This document shows, piece after piece, positions 1 through 7,311 of a DNA stretch of 64,000 nucleotides. The notes below the pieces were generated by a model. That model saw nothing but the letters and a program-made list of their open reading frames with translations, was not told the DNA's origin and ran no database searches. Positions within the stretch are counted from its first letter, which is position 1. Each line of letters begins with the position of its first letter. Made by a program: the position numbers and the translations under genes. The stretch is from assembly GCA_017548045.1 (NCBI GenBank), contig JAFYNR010000034.1, forward strand, positions 1 through 64,000, written 5' to 3'. This DNA is from Clostridia bacterium. GTDB lineage: Bacteria > Bacillota > Clostridia > Oscillospirales > Acutalibacteraceae.

Positions 1-154
1 GCTGAAAGCATCTAAGCGTGAAGCCGCCTCCAAGATAAGATATCCCATGGCGTAAGCCAGTAAGACCCCTCATGGACTATGAGGTTGATAGGTTGCATGT
101 GTAAGCGTAGTGATACGTTCAGCTTGGCAATACTAATAGGTCGAGGGCTTGACC
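1..154 (+). rRNA. 23S ribosomal RNA, 3' end (partial)
   Basis: The first ~154 bases match the conserved 3' terminus of bacterial 23S rRNA, including the stretch GGCAATACTAATAGGTCGAG near 125-144 and the terminal GGGCTTGACC. The gene runs in from before the window. It is followed by an AT-rich spacer and a terminator at 235-260; no 5S rRNA gene is visible behind it, so this rRNA operon probably ends with 23S or carries its 5S elsewhere. Confidence 0.95.
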
Positions 155-234
155 AATGTTTAATCTCTTGTTTCATTTCTTTTCCCTTATCTTTGACTTT
201 GTTCAGTTTTCAGGGTGTATTTGACATCGTGTTT

Positions 235-260
235 AACCGTCTCAAATGAGACGGTTTTTT
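235..260 (+). terminator. rRNA operon terminator
   Basis: Perfect 9-bp inverted repeat AACCGTCTC / GAGACGGTT around an AAAT loop, followed by a run of T. It closes the rRNA transcription unit about 80 bases after the 23S end. Confidence 0.85.
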
Positions 261-317
261 GTTTTGTTTTGCACTTAAGCATTTTTAGTCAACATTTTGC
301 ATTAAAATTAAAAACTG

Positions 318-346
318 TTGACAAATTATTCTTATATTGTTACAAT
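318..346 (+). promoter_or_regulatory. Sigma-A-type promoter for the leader-peptide unit
   Basis: TTGACA (318-323), 17-base spacer, TACAAT (341-346). Transcription would begin near 353, just before the short leader ORF at 378. Confidence 0.75.
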
Positions 347-377
347 GTAGAAAATTACCGAAAGGCAGGTGGACAGA

Positions 378-434
378 ATGACAATGATGATTAACACAAT
401 GAATCGGAGAGCTGTTTTGTCCGTTTGCGATTGA
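378..434 (+). CDS. Putative 18-residue leader peptide
   Basis: Short ORF beginning ATG ACA ATG ATG and encoding MTMMINTMNRRAVLSVCD, preceded by AGGTGG 7-10 bases upstream. It lies between a strong promoter and a Rho-independent terminator that precedes the next gene, the classical layout of ribosome-mediated attenuation. CGGAGA inside the ORF (405-410) is complementary to TCTCCG (467-472) in the 5' arm of the terminator, so ribosome position could decide which pairing forms. Function is inferred from layout only; the peptide itself is not recognised with certainty. Confidence 0.5.
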   Translation: MTMMINTMNRRAVLSVCD

Positions 435-462
435 TGTAATTTATATCTTTCTGTGGATTGCA

Positions 463-491
463 GGCATCTCCGTTTCGGAGGTGCCTTAATT
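463..491 (+). terminator. Attenuator-type terminator
   Basis: Ten-base-pair stem GGCATCTCCG / CGGAGGTGCC (one G-U pair) around TTT, followed by TTAATTTTTT. It lies 29 bases after the leader ORF stop and 22 bases before the ATG at 514, so it would block expression of the downstream gene unless read-through is allowed. Confidence 0.7.
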
Positions 492-513
492 TTTTGAGGA
501 TGCGTGAAAAATT

Positions 514-927
514 ATGAGTAGCTCAATTATAAATGATATTATTTATGTTCTGAATTCAAGCGAAACCATTGTAAATAGAAAGATTTCCATTTCAAAAATG
601 TTTAAAGGCCGCAGAGGATCAAATAGGGTTTTACTGAGAATAATTGATAAATTGTTGTCCAAACACGTATTACCAGTTCACTTTGATGACACACTTAACA
701 GAGGGGCTTTACAAGACATTTCTGAAGATGTATATGACAAACTCGAAACAATATTATCGAAATCATTATTTCCATATTTCAATGCGGTTTGCAGCGAGTT
801 TGTTTGGCTGCACAACCACAATTATAAATTGGCAGAGAAAGCAGTTTTATCATATTACACCGAATTAAACAAACCTTCTTACGAGGACGATTTTACTTAT
901 ACCAAAATATGGGTGGAACATATTTAA
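514..927 (+). CDS. Hypothetical protein, possibly a gene remnant
   Basis: A 137-residue ORF I do not recognise. It is hydrophilic and mixed alpha-helical in character, with no signal peptide or membrane segment. Its last residues (after TYTKIW) overlap, in another frame, an ORF at 909-1115 that is clearly the C-terminal part of a GNAT acetyltransferase. Either a deletion fused an unrelated gene to a GNAT tail, or a frameshift near 905-912 separates two halves of one gene. It is the first gene behind the leader-peptide attenuator, so it (or its intact ancestor) is the probable regulated target. Base composition is more AT-rich than the core genes further on. Confidence 0.45.
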   Translation: MSSSIINDIIYVLNSSETIVNRKISISKMFKGRRGSNRVLLRIIDKLLSKHVLPVHFDDTLNRGALQDISEDVYDKLETILSKSLFPYFNAVCSEFVWLHNHNYKLAEKAVLSYYTELNKPSYEDDFTYTKIWVEHI

Positions 928-1115
928 ATAAAACCATAAATGAATGCAAAAGAAGATATCCTGACAATGAAATCTGGGTGCAGGTTCGCTCGTGGAATGA
1001 ACGTGCAATAAAATGTTATCTCAAAAGTGGTTTTGTTGAAAAACACAGAGATACCATTATTGACAGACTTAATAAAAACGAAGATTTTATTTTTATGAAA
1101 TATGAGATCAGATAG
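909..1115 (+). pseudogene. GNAT acetyltransferase, C-terminal fragment
   Basis: The 68 residues contain EIWVQVRSWNERAIKCYLKS followed by GF, the typical beta-alpha motif B end of GNAT N-acetyltransferases (residue pattern V...N..A..CY.K.GF), and end with FIFMKYE as is usual for the family. The N-terminal half with the acetyl-CoA-binding R/QxxGxG motif is missing; the frame upstream of 909 stays open but shows only a weak QNMGGT trace. I read it as a remnant rather than a functional gene. It overlaps the end of the 514-927 ORF by 19 bases. Confidence 0.6.
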
Positions 1116-1129
1116 CAAAGGAGAAACTT

Positions 1130-1714
1130 ATGCCCATATTCACACTGACATTCTGTGCAATTATCATTTTAATTTATATCCTCGATAATTTCATCGTCAT
1201 CCCCAAAACGGCAACAGTAACACTCAAAGAAAAACTGTGGTCGGGACACAACAAAGGCTACATAAATCATGGTCTGCATCTGTCCGAAAAGAAAATCAAA
1301 AAGGGACAAGTATGGCGACTGGCATCGTCATCGCTTCTCCATATCGGAACGTGGCACATCATTTCAAATATAACCGCAACACTCATTGTCGGCTATGCCG
1401 TTGAATCTCAGCTCGGTGCAATCAAAACCGCACTCTGCTTCATCGGCTCGGTGTTGGTATCGGGTTTGTATATGGCTTTTGTGTATAAACTCCAAGATGG
1501 CGTAGGTGCATCAACGGGTATTTACGGTCTGATTGCCGTGTTTGTAATGCTTGCCGTAAAAAACGGTACGGTTATGTTTTCGGGTCTGCCCGTTATCACA
1601 CTTATAGTTCTTGCTGTTTATACCGTCGGCGGAATGCTTGTAGGTAAAGCAACCGCTTTTGAGCATATCTCGGGCTTTGCAGGCGGTCTGCTGATGGGAT
1701 TCATTTTGATTTGA
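1130..1714 (+). CDS. Rhomboid family intramembrane serine protease
   Basis: A 194-residue polytopic membrane protein. Rhomboid signatures are all present: His71 and His76 with Asn80 in HIGTWHIISN, the catalytic Ser128 in GASTGIYG, and the catalytic His179 in FEHISGFAGG. An N-terminal hydrophobic helix (about 5-25) precedes a short soluble stretch and then the core helices. Rhomboids cleave transmembrane substrates within the membrane; the substrate here is unknown. A GGAGA ribosome binding site precedes the ATG. The stop lies 12 bases before the next gene, so it is probably co-transcribed with the radical SAM gene. Confidence 0.85.
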   Translation: MPIFTLTFCAIIILIYILDNFIVIPKTATVTLKEKLWSGHNKGYINHGLHLSEKKIKKGQVWRLASSSLLHIGTWHIISNITATLIVGYAVESQLGAIKTALCFIGSVLVSGLYMAFVYKLQDGVGASTGIYGLIAVFVMLAVKNGTVMFSGLPVITLIVLAVYTVGGMLVGKATAFEHISGFAGGLLMGFILI

Positions 1715-1726
1715 CGGAGATTACAT

Positions 1727-2494
1727 ATGAACAAATACTTAAAAAATCTTAACCGCATAGAATTTGTTGTTACAGCGGCTTGCTCGGGAAAGTGCAAGCA
1801 CTGTTCGCAGGGTGAGCACAAAAGCAACGATAAAATTGATATGAATATTGCAGCAGATACGGTTCGAAAAATATCCGAAAAGTATAACATAAAGTCTGTT
1901 ATGACATTTGGCGGAGAGCCTTTACTTTACCCCGAAACTGTCTGTGAAATCCACAAATCTGCAAAGGAAATGAATATTCCTCAAAGACAGCTTATTACAA
2001 ACGGTTATTTCAGCAAGGACCGAAAAGAAATAAAAAGTGTTGCCGAAAATTTGCTTCAAAGCGGAGTGAATGAAATTCTTCTTTCGGTTGATGCTTTTCA
2101 TCAAGAAACAATTCCGCTTGAGTATGTAAAAATTTTTGCTGAAAATATAAAAAATACAGGTGTTAAAATACAGGTTCATCCTGCTTGGCTTGTCAGTTCT
2201 GCCCACGATAATCCCTACAATAACAGAACAAAAGAATTGCTTCGGGAATTCACGGAAACGGGTATTGATACAAGCAGCGGGAATGTGATTTTTCCTGCCG
2301 GCAATGCTCTCAGATATTTCGGTGAATATTTTGATTCCGATAAAACCGAGCAAAATCCTTATTGGGAAGACCCTACGGACATAAAAGCAATTTGCTTTGG
2401 CGCAAACGGTGATATTCTTGGCAGCAACATTTATAAACAGGATATAAGCGATATTTTATCATCTTATAATCCGAAAGAGAACAAAAATGCTTGA
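1727..2494 (+). CDS. Radical SAM protein
   Basis: A 255-residue protein with the radical SAM CX3CX2C motif at Cys19, Cys23 and Cys26 (ACSGKCKHC), followed by the GGEP motif (FGGEPLLYPE, about 64-73) that binds the amino group of S-adenosylmethionine. This shows an AdoMet radical TIM barrel with a [4Fe-4S] cluster. There is no C-terminal SPASM-type multi-cysteine region; only one further Cys (CFGANGDI) is seen near the end. The substrate cannot be predicted. It follows the rhomboid gene by 12 bases, and its stop overlaps the ATG of a small ORF at 2487. Confidence 0.85.
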   Translation: MNKYLKNLNRIEFVVTAACSGKCKHCSQGEHKSNDKIDMNIAADTVRKISEKYNIKSVMTFGGEPLLYPETVCEIHKSAKEMNIPQRQLITNGYFSKDRKEIKSVAENLLQSGVNEILLSVDAFHQETIPLEYVKIFAENIKNTGVKIQVHPAWLVSSAHDNPYNNRTKELLREFTETGIDTSSGNVIFPAGNALRYFGEYFDSDKTEQNPYWEDPTDIKAICFGANGDILGSNIYKQDISDILSSYNPKENKNA

Positions 2495-2588
2495 TTGGTA
2501 TGACAATACGCAGAATCCCGTGACGAAGCGGTATAAAAATGCGTATGTGACGAAATGTCACACACAACAAACGAGGTATACGGTATGA
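2487..2588 (+). CDS. Candidate 33-residue small ORF
   Basis: Begins ATG CTT GAT TGG and ends TGA inside the ATGA at 2585-2588, so it overlaps the radical SAM gene by 8 bases and the next gene by 4 bases, an arrangement typical of translational coupling. The peptide starts MLDWYDNTQNPVTKRYKN and has a single Cys. The upstream AAAGAGA is only a weak ribosome binding site. It could be a real small protein or peptide substrate of the radical SAM enzyme, but an inverted repeat at 2546-2562 inside it suggests the stretch may instead be a regulatory spacer. Confidence 0.25.
   Translation: MLDWYDNTQNPVTKRYKNAYVTKCHTQQTRYTV
2546..2562. promoter_or_regulatory. Inverted repeat upstream of the GH42-like gene
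   Basis: Perfect 6-bp arms TGTGAC and GTCACA separated by GAAAT, centred about 30 bases before the ATG at 2585. It resembles a transcription factor operator in shape, though the half-site spacing (TGTGA-N7-TCACA) is one base longer than the CRP consensus. Binding is inference only. Confidence 0.3.
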
Positions 2589-4369
2589 AATCTTATGTTG
2601 AGTTCAAAAACGGCAGACCCTGTATCTGCATTGACGGTGAGTTCTTCGCACCGCTTGCGTATACAACGTATTTTGAAGAAAAGGGCGAATACTCGGATTT
2701 TATAAAAAGCGGATACAGAATGATTTTTGTGAATGTTTCGTTTACCGATTTGCCCATAAATAATTTTACGGGCTTCACTCCGTTCAGAACAGGTGTTTTT
2801 GAGGGAGATGTTCCCGATTATTCCGAATTTGACGGTACGGTAAACCGTATTCTTGCCGAGTGTCCGCAAGCGTTGATTTTTCCCAGAATCAATATTGCCA
2901 TGCCTCGAAAATGGATAAAAAATAATATTTACGAAACAGTGGAAACACCTACGGGAAGGAGAGAATCTCTTTGCTCCGATTTGTTCCGCCGTGACGGTGC
3001 CGAGCTTCTCAGAAAGCTTGTTTCACATGTCCGCAATGCTGATTACGCCGCCAATATTGCAGGGTATCAGCTTTGCGGCGGCATTACTCAGGAGTGGATG
3101 CACCACGATCTTTTCGGGTCGTTTTCCGAAATGAGCCGTGAAAAATTCCGCGAGAGAATGAATGAAAAATACGGAGTCAGTGACATTCCCGTAATTTCAA
3201 AAGAGGATTTCTCAAGCGGAAATTATAATGAAACAGTCAGCCGATACGGCGAATTCTGCTGCGAAGAGGCGGCGAAAACTGTTGAGCATTTTTCAAAGGT
3301 ACTGAAGGAATATATAAACAATGAGCAGGTCGCAGGTGTTTTTTACGGGTATAATGCTTTTGTAAGTGATTACATTTTCGGTCTGCACGGACTTCGGTTT
3401 ATCATTGATTCGCCGTATATCGACTTTTTCTCTTCGCCCTGCTGTTATGATGAAAACAGGAATTTAGGGTTTGATTGGGGAGATATGCTGACGGTTGATT
3501 CGCTTAAAGCTCACGGAAAGCTTTATTTTGTTGAGTGCGATATCAGAACCCATCTTACCCGAAGAATGCAGGATTCAAGACCAGGAAAATATCCCGACGG
3601 TATTTACACCCTTGAGGATGCAAACGGCAACAAAACCGTCTGGTGCGGTCCCGATACACGGGAGCTTTCTCTTTCTGCAATACGCAAAGCATTTGCACAT
3701 CAGCTTACAAAAGCCTCGGGCATATGGTGGTTTGATATGTGGGGCGGCTGGTATCACGATGAGGCAATTATGTCTGAAATGGAGCAGATAAAGAATATTG
3801 CCGAAGCGACAATAGATAAAAACAGTGAAAATTATCCTTCCGCACAGGCTGTTGTTTTTGTGGATGAAAAAGCATATCTGAACATTCCCAGAGGCAGTCA
3901 TCTCTGCAATACTGTAAACCATACAAGGGTAAGGATGGGCAACACGGGAATTCCTTTTGATTTGTGTATGGTTGAGGATGCCGAAAAGGTGATTCACAGA
4001 TATAAAGCGGCAATCTTTACTGCGGCTTCGCCTTCGGATGAAGGTGAAAAAGCATTGGAAATCTGCCGAAAGCAAGGGGTTCCTTTTATTTGCACAACTG
4101 ATGAAAAGCCTTTTTACACTGTTTCCGAATTGCGTGATTTTCTTGCTTTGTCGGGGGTTCACTGTTATAATGCGGATGGGTGCGTTGTTTATTGCGGCGG
4201 CGGATATCTGGCAATTCATTCGGTAATTGACGGAAACGTTAAAGTCACTCTGCCCGGAAAATACAAGGTCAGACCCCTTTTGGGTACAGAATTTACCGAA
4301 ACCGAAACGGATGTAATTGAGCTTGAAATGAAGAAATATGATACCGCTGTTTTTGAATTGATTCGGTGA
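2585..4369 (+). CDS. GH42-like (beta-galactosidase-type) glycoside hydrolase
   Basis: A 594-residue protein without a signal peptide, starting MKSYVEFKNGRPCICIDGEF. The organisation resembles clan-A TIM-barrel enzymes annotated as beta-galactosidase/GH42-like: an N-terminal barrel (about 1-390, with an AGYQLCGGITQEWM segment and a later DFFSSPCCYDE segment), then a Rossmann-like trimerisation-type domain (about 410-530) and a C-terminal beta domain ending in EMKKYDTAVFELI. Catalytic glutamates cannot be assigned with certainty. The ATG at 2585 is preferred because ACGAGG lies 8-13 bases upstream; an in-frame ATG at 2555 has no ribosome binding site. Probable role: intracellular hydrolysis of an imported oligosaccharide. 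Confidence 0.55.
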   Translation: MKSYVEFKNGRPCICIDGEFFAPLAYTTYFEEKGEYSDFIKSGYRMIFVNVSFTDLPINNFTGFTPFRTGVFEGDVPDYSEFDGTVNRILAECPQALIFPRINIAMPRKWIKNNIYETVETPTGRRESLCSDLFRRDGAELLRKLVSHVRNADYAANIAGYQLCGGITQEWMHHDLFGSFSEMSREKFRERMNEKYGVSDIPVISKEDFSSGNYNETVSRYGEFCCEEAAKTVEHFSKVLKEYINNEQVAGVFYGYNAFVSDYIFGLHGLRFIIDSPYIDFFSSPCCYDENRNLGFDWGDMLTVDSLKAHGKLYFVECDIRTHLTRRMQDSRPGKYPDGIYTLEDANGNKTVWCGPDTRELSLSAIRKAFAHQLTKASGIWWFDMWGGWYHDEAIMSEMEQIKNIAEATIDKNSENYPSAQAVVFVDEKAYLNIPRGSHLCNTVNHTRVRMGNTGIPFDLCMVEDAEKVIHRYKAAIFTAASPSDEGEKALEICRKQGVPFICTTDEKPFYTVSELRDFLALSGVHCYNADGCVVYCGGGYLAIHSVIDGNVKVTLPGKYKVRPLLGTEFTETETDVIELEMKKYDTAVFELIR

Positions 4370-4405
4370 TAATGAAGGATTTGTTTCTATGAGGCCTGAG
4401 GAATA

Positions 4406-4900
4406 ATGAAAAAAGTTATAGTAATAGGCTGTCCCGGCAGCGGAAAAACAACTTTTTCCGAAAAGCTTAACAAATGCACGGGATTACCTCTGTATTATCT
4501 GGATGCCATATGGCATAAGCCTGACAAAACCCATATTCCGAGAGAAGAATTCGATCAGAGAATACTGGAAATATTTGCAACTCCCGAGTGGATAATTGAC
4601 GGAAACTACGGCAGAACAATCGAAATGCGCTTTAAAGAGTGCGACACGGTTTTTCTCTTTGATTTGCCGACAGAGGTATGTTTGCAAGGTGCAACCAAAC
4701 GGATTGGCAAAGGCCGTTATGATTTGCCGTGGTTAGAAAAAGAATTGGACCCTGAATTTGAAGAATTCATCAAAGATTTTCCTAAAACAACTCTCCCGAG
4801 GATATACGAACTGATTGAAAAATACCGTGAAAACAGAAATGTTTTTATTTTTAAGTCACGAGAAGAAGCAGATGAATACATAATGAGGATTAAAATATGA
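4406..4900 (+). CDS. P-loop nucleoside/adenylate kinase-like protein
   Basis: A 164-residue P-loop protein with Walker A GCPGSGKTT at residues 8-16, a DAIWHKPD segment and EWIIDGNYG near residue 75, the pattern of small ATPases annotated as adenylate kinase-like or FlaR/topology-modulation proteins. They phosphorylate or bind small nucleotides; the true substrate is unknown. The next gene encodes a diverged paralogue and its ATG overlaps this stop codon (ATGA at 4897), so the two are translationally coupled. Confidence 0.7.
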   Translation: MKKVIVIGCPGSGKTTFSEKLNKCTGLPLYYLDAIWHKPDKTHIPREEFDQRILEIFATPEWIIDGNYGRTIEMRFKECDTVFLFDLPTEVCLQGATKRIGKGRYDLPWLEKELDPEFEEFIKDFPKTTLPRIYELIEKYRENRNVFIFKSREEADEYIMRIKI

Positions 4901-5391
4901 AAATTGCAATTCTTGGTTATGCAGGCAGCGGAAAATCGTATTTATCCGATTACATATCCGAAAAGAAAAATATACCCGTTCTTCATCTTGATTCAGTCAA
5001 GTGGGATAAGGAATGGAAAGCTGTTGACGACGCACTTGTTTTGCCGCAGGTTTCTGAATTTATGAAAAAGGAAGAATGGATAATAGACGGGTATTATGAC
5101 TATCTGTTTTTTGAAGAACGGCTTGAACAGGCAGATGAAATAATTATTCTTTTGCTTCCGAGAAGAAACTGCTTTTTTCAGGCGCTTAAAAGAACAAAAT
5201 CACGGAAAAAGGAAGGGTATAAAAACGATTTCAATTTGTGGTTTATAAAATTTATTCTTTTTGAATGCAGAAGTAAGGAAAGGCAACGGGTTTATGCGGG
5301 AATATCAAAAAAATATCCCGAAAAAACCTGTATAATCACAAGCAAAAGTCAGCTGAACAAAAAATTTTTGAAGGATGCGGAAAATGGTTGA
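4897..5391 (+). CDS. P-loop kinase-like protein, paralogue of the preceding gene
   Basis: A 164-residue protein with Walker A GYAGSGKS (7-14), LDSVKWDKEW (about 32-41) and EEWIIDGYYD (about 64-73), aligning along its length with the gene just upstream at the same length. It begins in the 4-base overlap with that gene and ends 8 bases inside the following Nudix gene, so the three form a tight operon. The tandem arrangement suggests local duplication followed by divergence, possibly toward a different nucleotide substrate. Confidence 0.7.
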   Translation: MKIAILGYAGSGKSYLSDYISEKKNIPVLHLDSVKWDKEWKAVDDALVLPQVSEFMKKEEWIIDGYYDYLFFEERLEQADEIIILLLPRRNCFFQALKRTKSRKKEGYKNDFNLWFIKFILFECRSKERQRVYAGISKKYPEKTCIITSKSQLNKKFLKDAENG

Positions 5392-5875
5392 AGTTATAAA
5401 TCAATATGCAAAAACATATTCCGACCCGCCTGAGCGCGTTCGAAGGGCAGGCAGAGGTCTTGTAATCTGTGACGATAAAATGCTTTTGTCTTATGAAAGA
5501 AATACCGATGTTTATATGAGCCCGGGCGGCGGTGCGGAGCAGGGTGAAAGCATTGAAGAATGCTGTGTACGTGAGCTCCGTGAAGAAACAGGTTACGAGG
5601 TGAAGATTCTTGAACCGTTTGTAGTTATCAATGAATACTGCTTTGAAACGCTTTATGAGAGCAATTATTTTGTTTGCGAAGTAACGGGAGAAAGCGAGAA
5701 TTCGCTTACTGATATTGAGGTTGAGCACGGTCTTATGCCCGTATGGGTCGATATCGAAAGGGCTCTTGAGATATTCGGTGCGTATGCATCAAAAAGAGAG
5801 GATATCGGAAGCCTTTATCTCCGCGAATTTACCGTACTGAATAAATATCTGAAAATAAGACAAACCGCTTTGTAA
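5384..5875 (+). CDS. Nudix hydrolase
   Basis: A 163-residue Nudix protein. The Nudix box G-x5-E-x7-REUxEExGU fits exactly at residues 49-71, including RELREETGY, which coordinates Mg2+ for hydrolysis of a nucleoside diphosphate linked to another moiety. The start at 5384 (MVEVINQYAK) is chosen because AAGGA at 5371 is correctly spaced for it; the ATG at 5375 overlaps that ribosome binding site. It overlaps the upstream kinase-like gene by 8 bases, so nucleotide sanitation or salvage is a plausible common theme. Confidence 0.85.
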   Translation: MVEVINQYAKTYSDPPERVRRAGRGLVICDDKMLLSYERNTDVYMSPGGGAEQGESIEECCVRELREETGYEVKILEPFVVINEYCFETLYESNYFVCEVTGESENSLTDIEVEHGLMPVWVDIERALEIFGAYASKREDIGSLYLREFTVLNKYLKIRQTAL

Positions 5876-5898
5876 TTTGTTGTTGCAAAGCGGTTTAA
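5862..5898 (+). terminator. Probable weak terminator
   Basis: Inverted repeat AAACCGCTTTG (5862-5872) / CAAAGCGGTTT (5886-5896) spans the stop codon of the Nudix gene. The T-run after it is short, so termination may be partial. Confidence 0.45.
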
Positions 5899-5941
5899 TG
5901 TTTGCTAAAATTAAATCAGAGCATCCGAAAGGGGATTTATT

Positions 5942-7306
5942 ATGAAAAATTATGATGTAGTTATTGTTGGCGCTTCAACCGCAGGCAGCTATTTTGCACG
6001 CAGAATGGCAGAAAACGGTTATTCCGTGTTGATGATTGATAAGAGTGCAAGGGATAAAATCAGCCCCGAATATGATGTTTTTCATATGGAAAAGAAAGAA
6101 ATGGAGCGTTTCGGTCTGCCCGAGGTGAAGGAGGGCGACGGAATCTGCGAATTTATTTTCAGTGATCAGGATATGCTTTCGGCTTACAGCAATTACCCCA
6201 AGCCTGCACCCACTGAGGTTGTAGGTATGCATAAGCACGATTATATCGTTCTTATGAATGATTGGGCTGCCGAGGCGGGGGCAGAGGTAGTTTATGATGC
6301 GTCATATGACAGCCTCATCTATAATGAAAGCGGAAAAATCTGCGGTGTTACATATGTAAAAGAAGGTGAGAAGGTAACGGTAAACTGCCGCCTGGTTGCA
6401 GATTGTTCAGGTATCCCTGCAGTTGTAAGACGCAGTCTGCCCGACGGCTACGGTATTGAAAAATTTGAGCTTACCTCAGACGATATTCTCTATGTAATTC
6501 TCCGTTACGTTGATTTTACTGAGAAAAAGGGAAGATGGCTTCGCTCGCAGTTCTGGCTTGCTTATAAGAGCTGGCTTGCACCCAGCGCAGGCAGTGATGC
6601 GATTCTGGGTATCGGTGCCTGCTTCGGTTTTGATTATGTTGAGAAATGCTTTGAGTTTTTTGAGAAAAATGCAAAGCTTCCTTCATATACGGTAAAACGC
6701 ATTGAAAAAGGCAGAACGCCTTATCACAGAGCACCTTATTCATTCGTTTCCGACGGATTTATTGCAATGGGTGATGCGGCTTGCCTTACGAAGCCCAACT
6801 GCGGCGAGGGATGTACGGCTTCGCTTGTTCTTGAGCAGATTGCGGTTGACGTTGCGTCAAAGGCGATGGAAAACGGCGCATATCCTACCCGTGAGGCACT
6901 CTGGAATATCAACAAACTTTATAATAATACCCAGGGTAAGGAATTCGCAAGCCTTATGGCACTTCTGACGGGCGTTGTAAGACACAGCCCCAAGGCAAAC
7001 GAATTTCTTTTCAAGCACGACGTTATTTTCAGTGAAAAAATTCTGGGCGGTATGGGTAAAGAGCTTGAGCTTAACGCAGGCGATATCCTTAAAATCGTTG
7101 CATTTGTTATTGTCGGCATAGTAACGGGCCATATTAAAATTTCGGAAATCAAGAGCATTCTTGACGGCCTTGTAAACAGCGGCAAGCTTACGGAGCATTA
7201 TGAAAAATTCCCCGATACGCCCGATGGCTTTGAAGCCTGGGTTAAAGAAGCCGAAGCACTCTGGAAAAAAGCAGGCAAGCTTTCTGATTGGAAACCTGAA
7301 TTATAA
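5942..7306 (+). CDS. FAD-dependent oxidoreductase, geranylgeranyl reductase family
   Basis: A 454-residue flavoprotein. The N-terminus DVVIVGASTAGSYFARRMAE is the dinucleotide-binding beta-alpha-beta fold; a second FAD motif GFIAMGDAACLTKPNCGEG lies near residue 275-293, the conserved GD segment of the geranylgeranyl-reductase/PHBH-like group. Members saturate isoprenoid chains or oxidise other lipophilic substrates; in bacteria the substrate is often unknown. The AAAGGGGATT ribosome binding site supports the ATG. The AlkD-like gene starts 5 bases after its stop. Confidence 0.75.
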   Translation: MKNYDVVIVGASTAGSYFARRMAENGYSVLMIDKSARDKISPEYDVFHMEKKEMERFGLPEVKEGDGICEFIFSDQDMLSAYSNYPKPAPTEVVGMHKHDYIVLMNDWAAEAGAEVVYDASYDSLIYNESGKICGVTYVKEGEKVTVNCRLVADCSGIPAVVRRSLPDGYGIEKFELTSDDILYVILRYVDFTEKKGRWLRSQFWLAYKSWLAPSAGSDAILGIGACFGFDYVEKCFEFFEKNAKLPSYTVKRIEKGRTPYHRAPYSFVSDGFIAMGDAACLTKPNCGEGCTASLVLEQIAVDVASKAMENGAYPTREALWNINKLYNNTQGKEFASLMALLTGVVRHSPKANEFLFKHDVIFSEKILGGMGKELELNAGDILKIVAFVIVGIVTGHIKISEIKSILDGLVNSGKLTEHYEKFPDTPDGFEAWVKEAEALWKKAGKLSDWKPEL

Positions 7307-7311
7307 TAAGT

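Noticed and set aside
221..226. TTGACA-like hexamer before the rRNA terminator
   Set aside because: It precedes a terminator with no gene behind it and lacks a -10 at the right distance; the real promoter is at 318.
3575..4219. Long minus-strand ORF of 214 codons inside the GH42-like gene
   Set aside because: Antisense shadow of a well-supported gene; composition unlike a real protein and no ribosome binding site.
2555..4369. Earlier ATG for the GH42-like protein
   Set aside because: No ribosome binding site before 2555, whereas 2585 has ACGAGG at a good distance.
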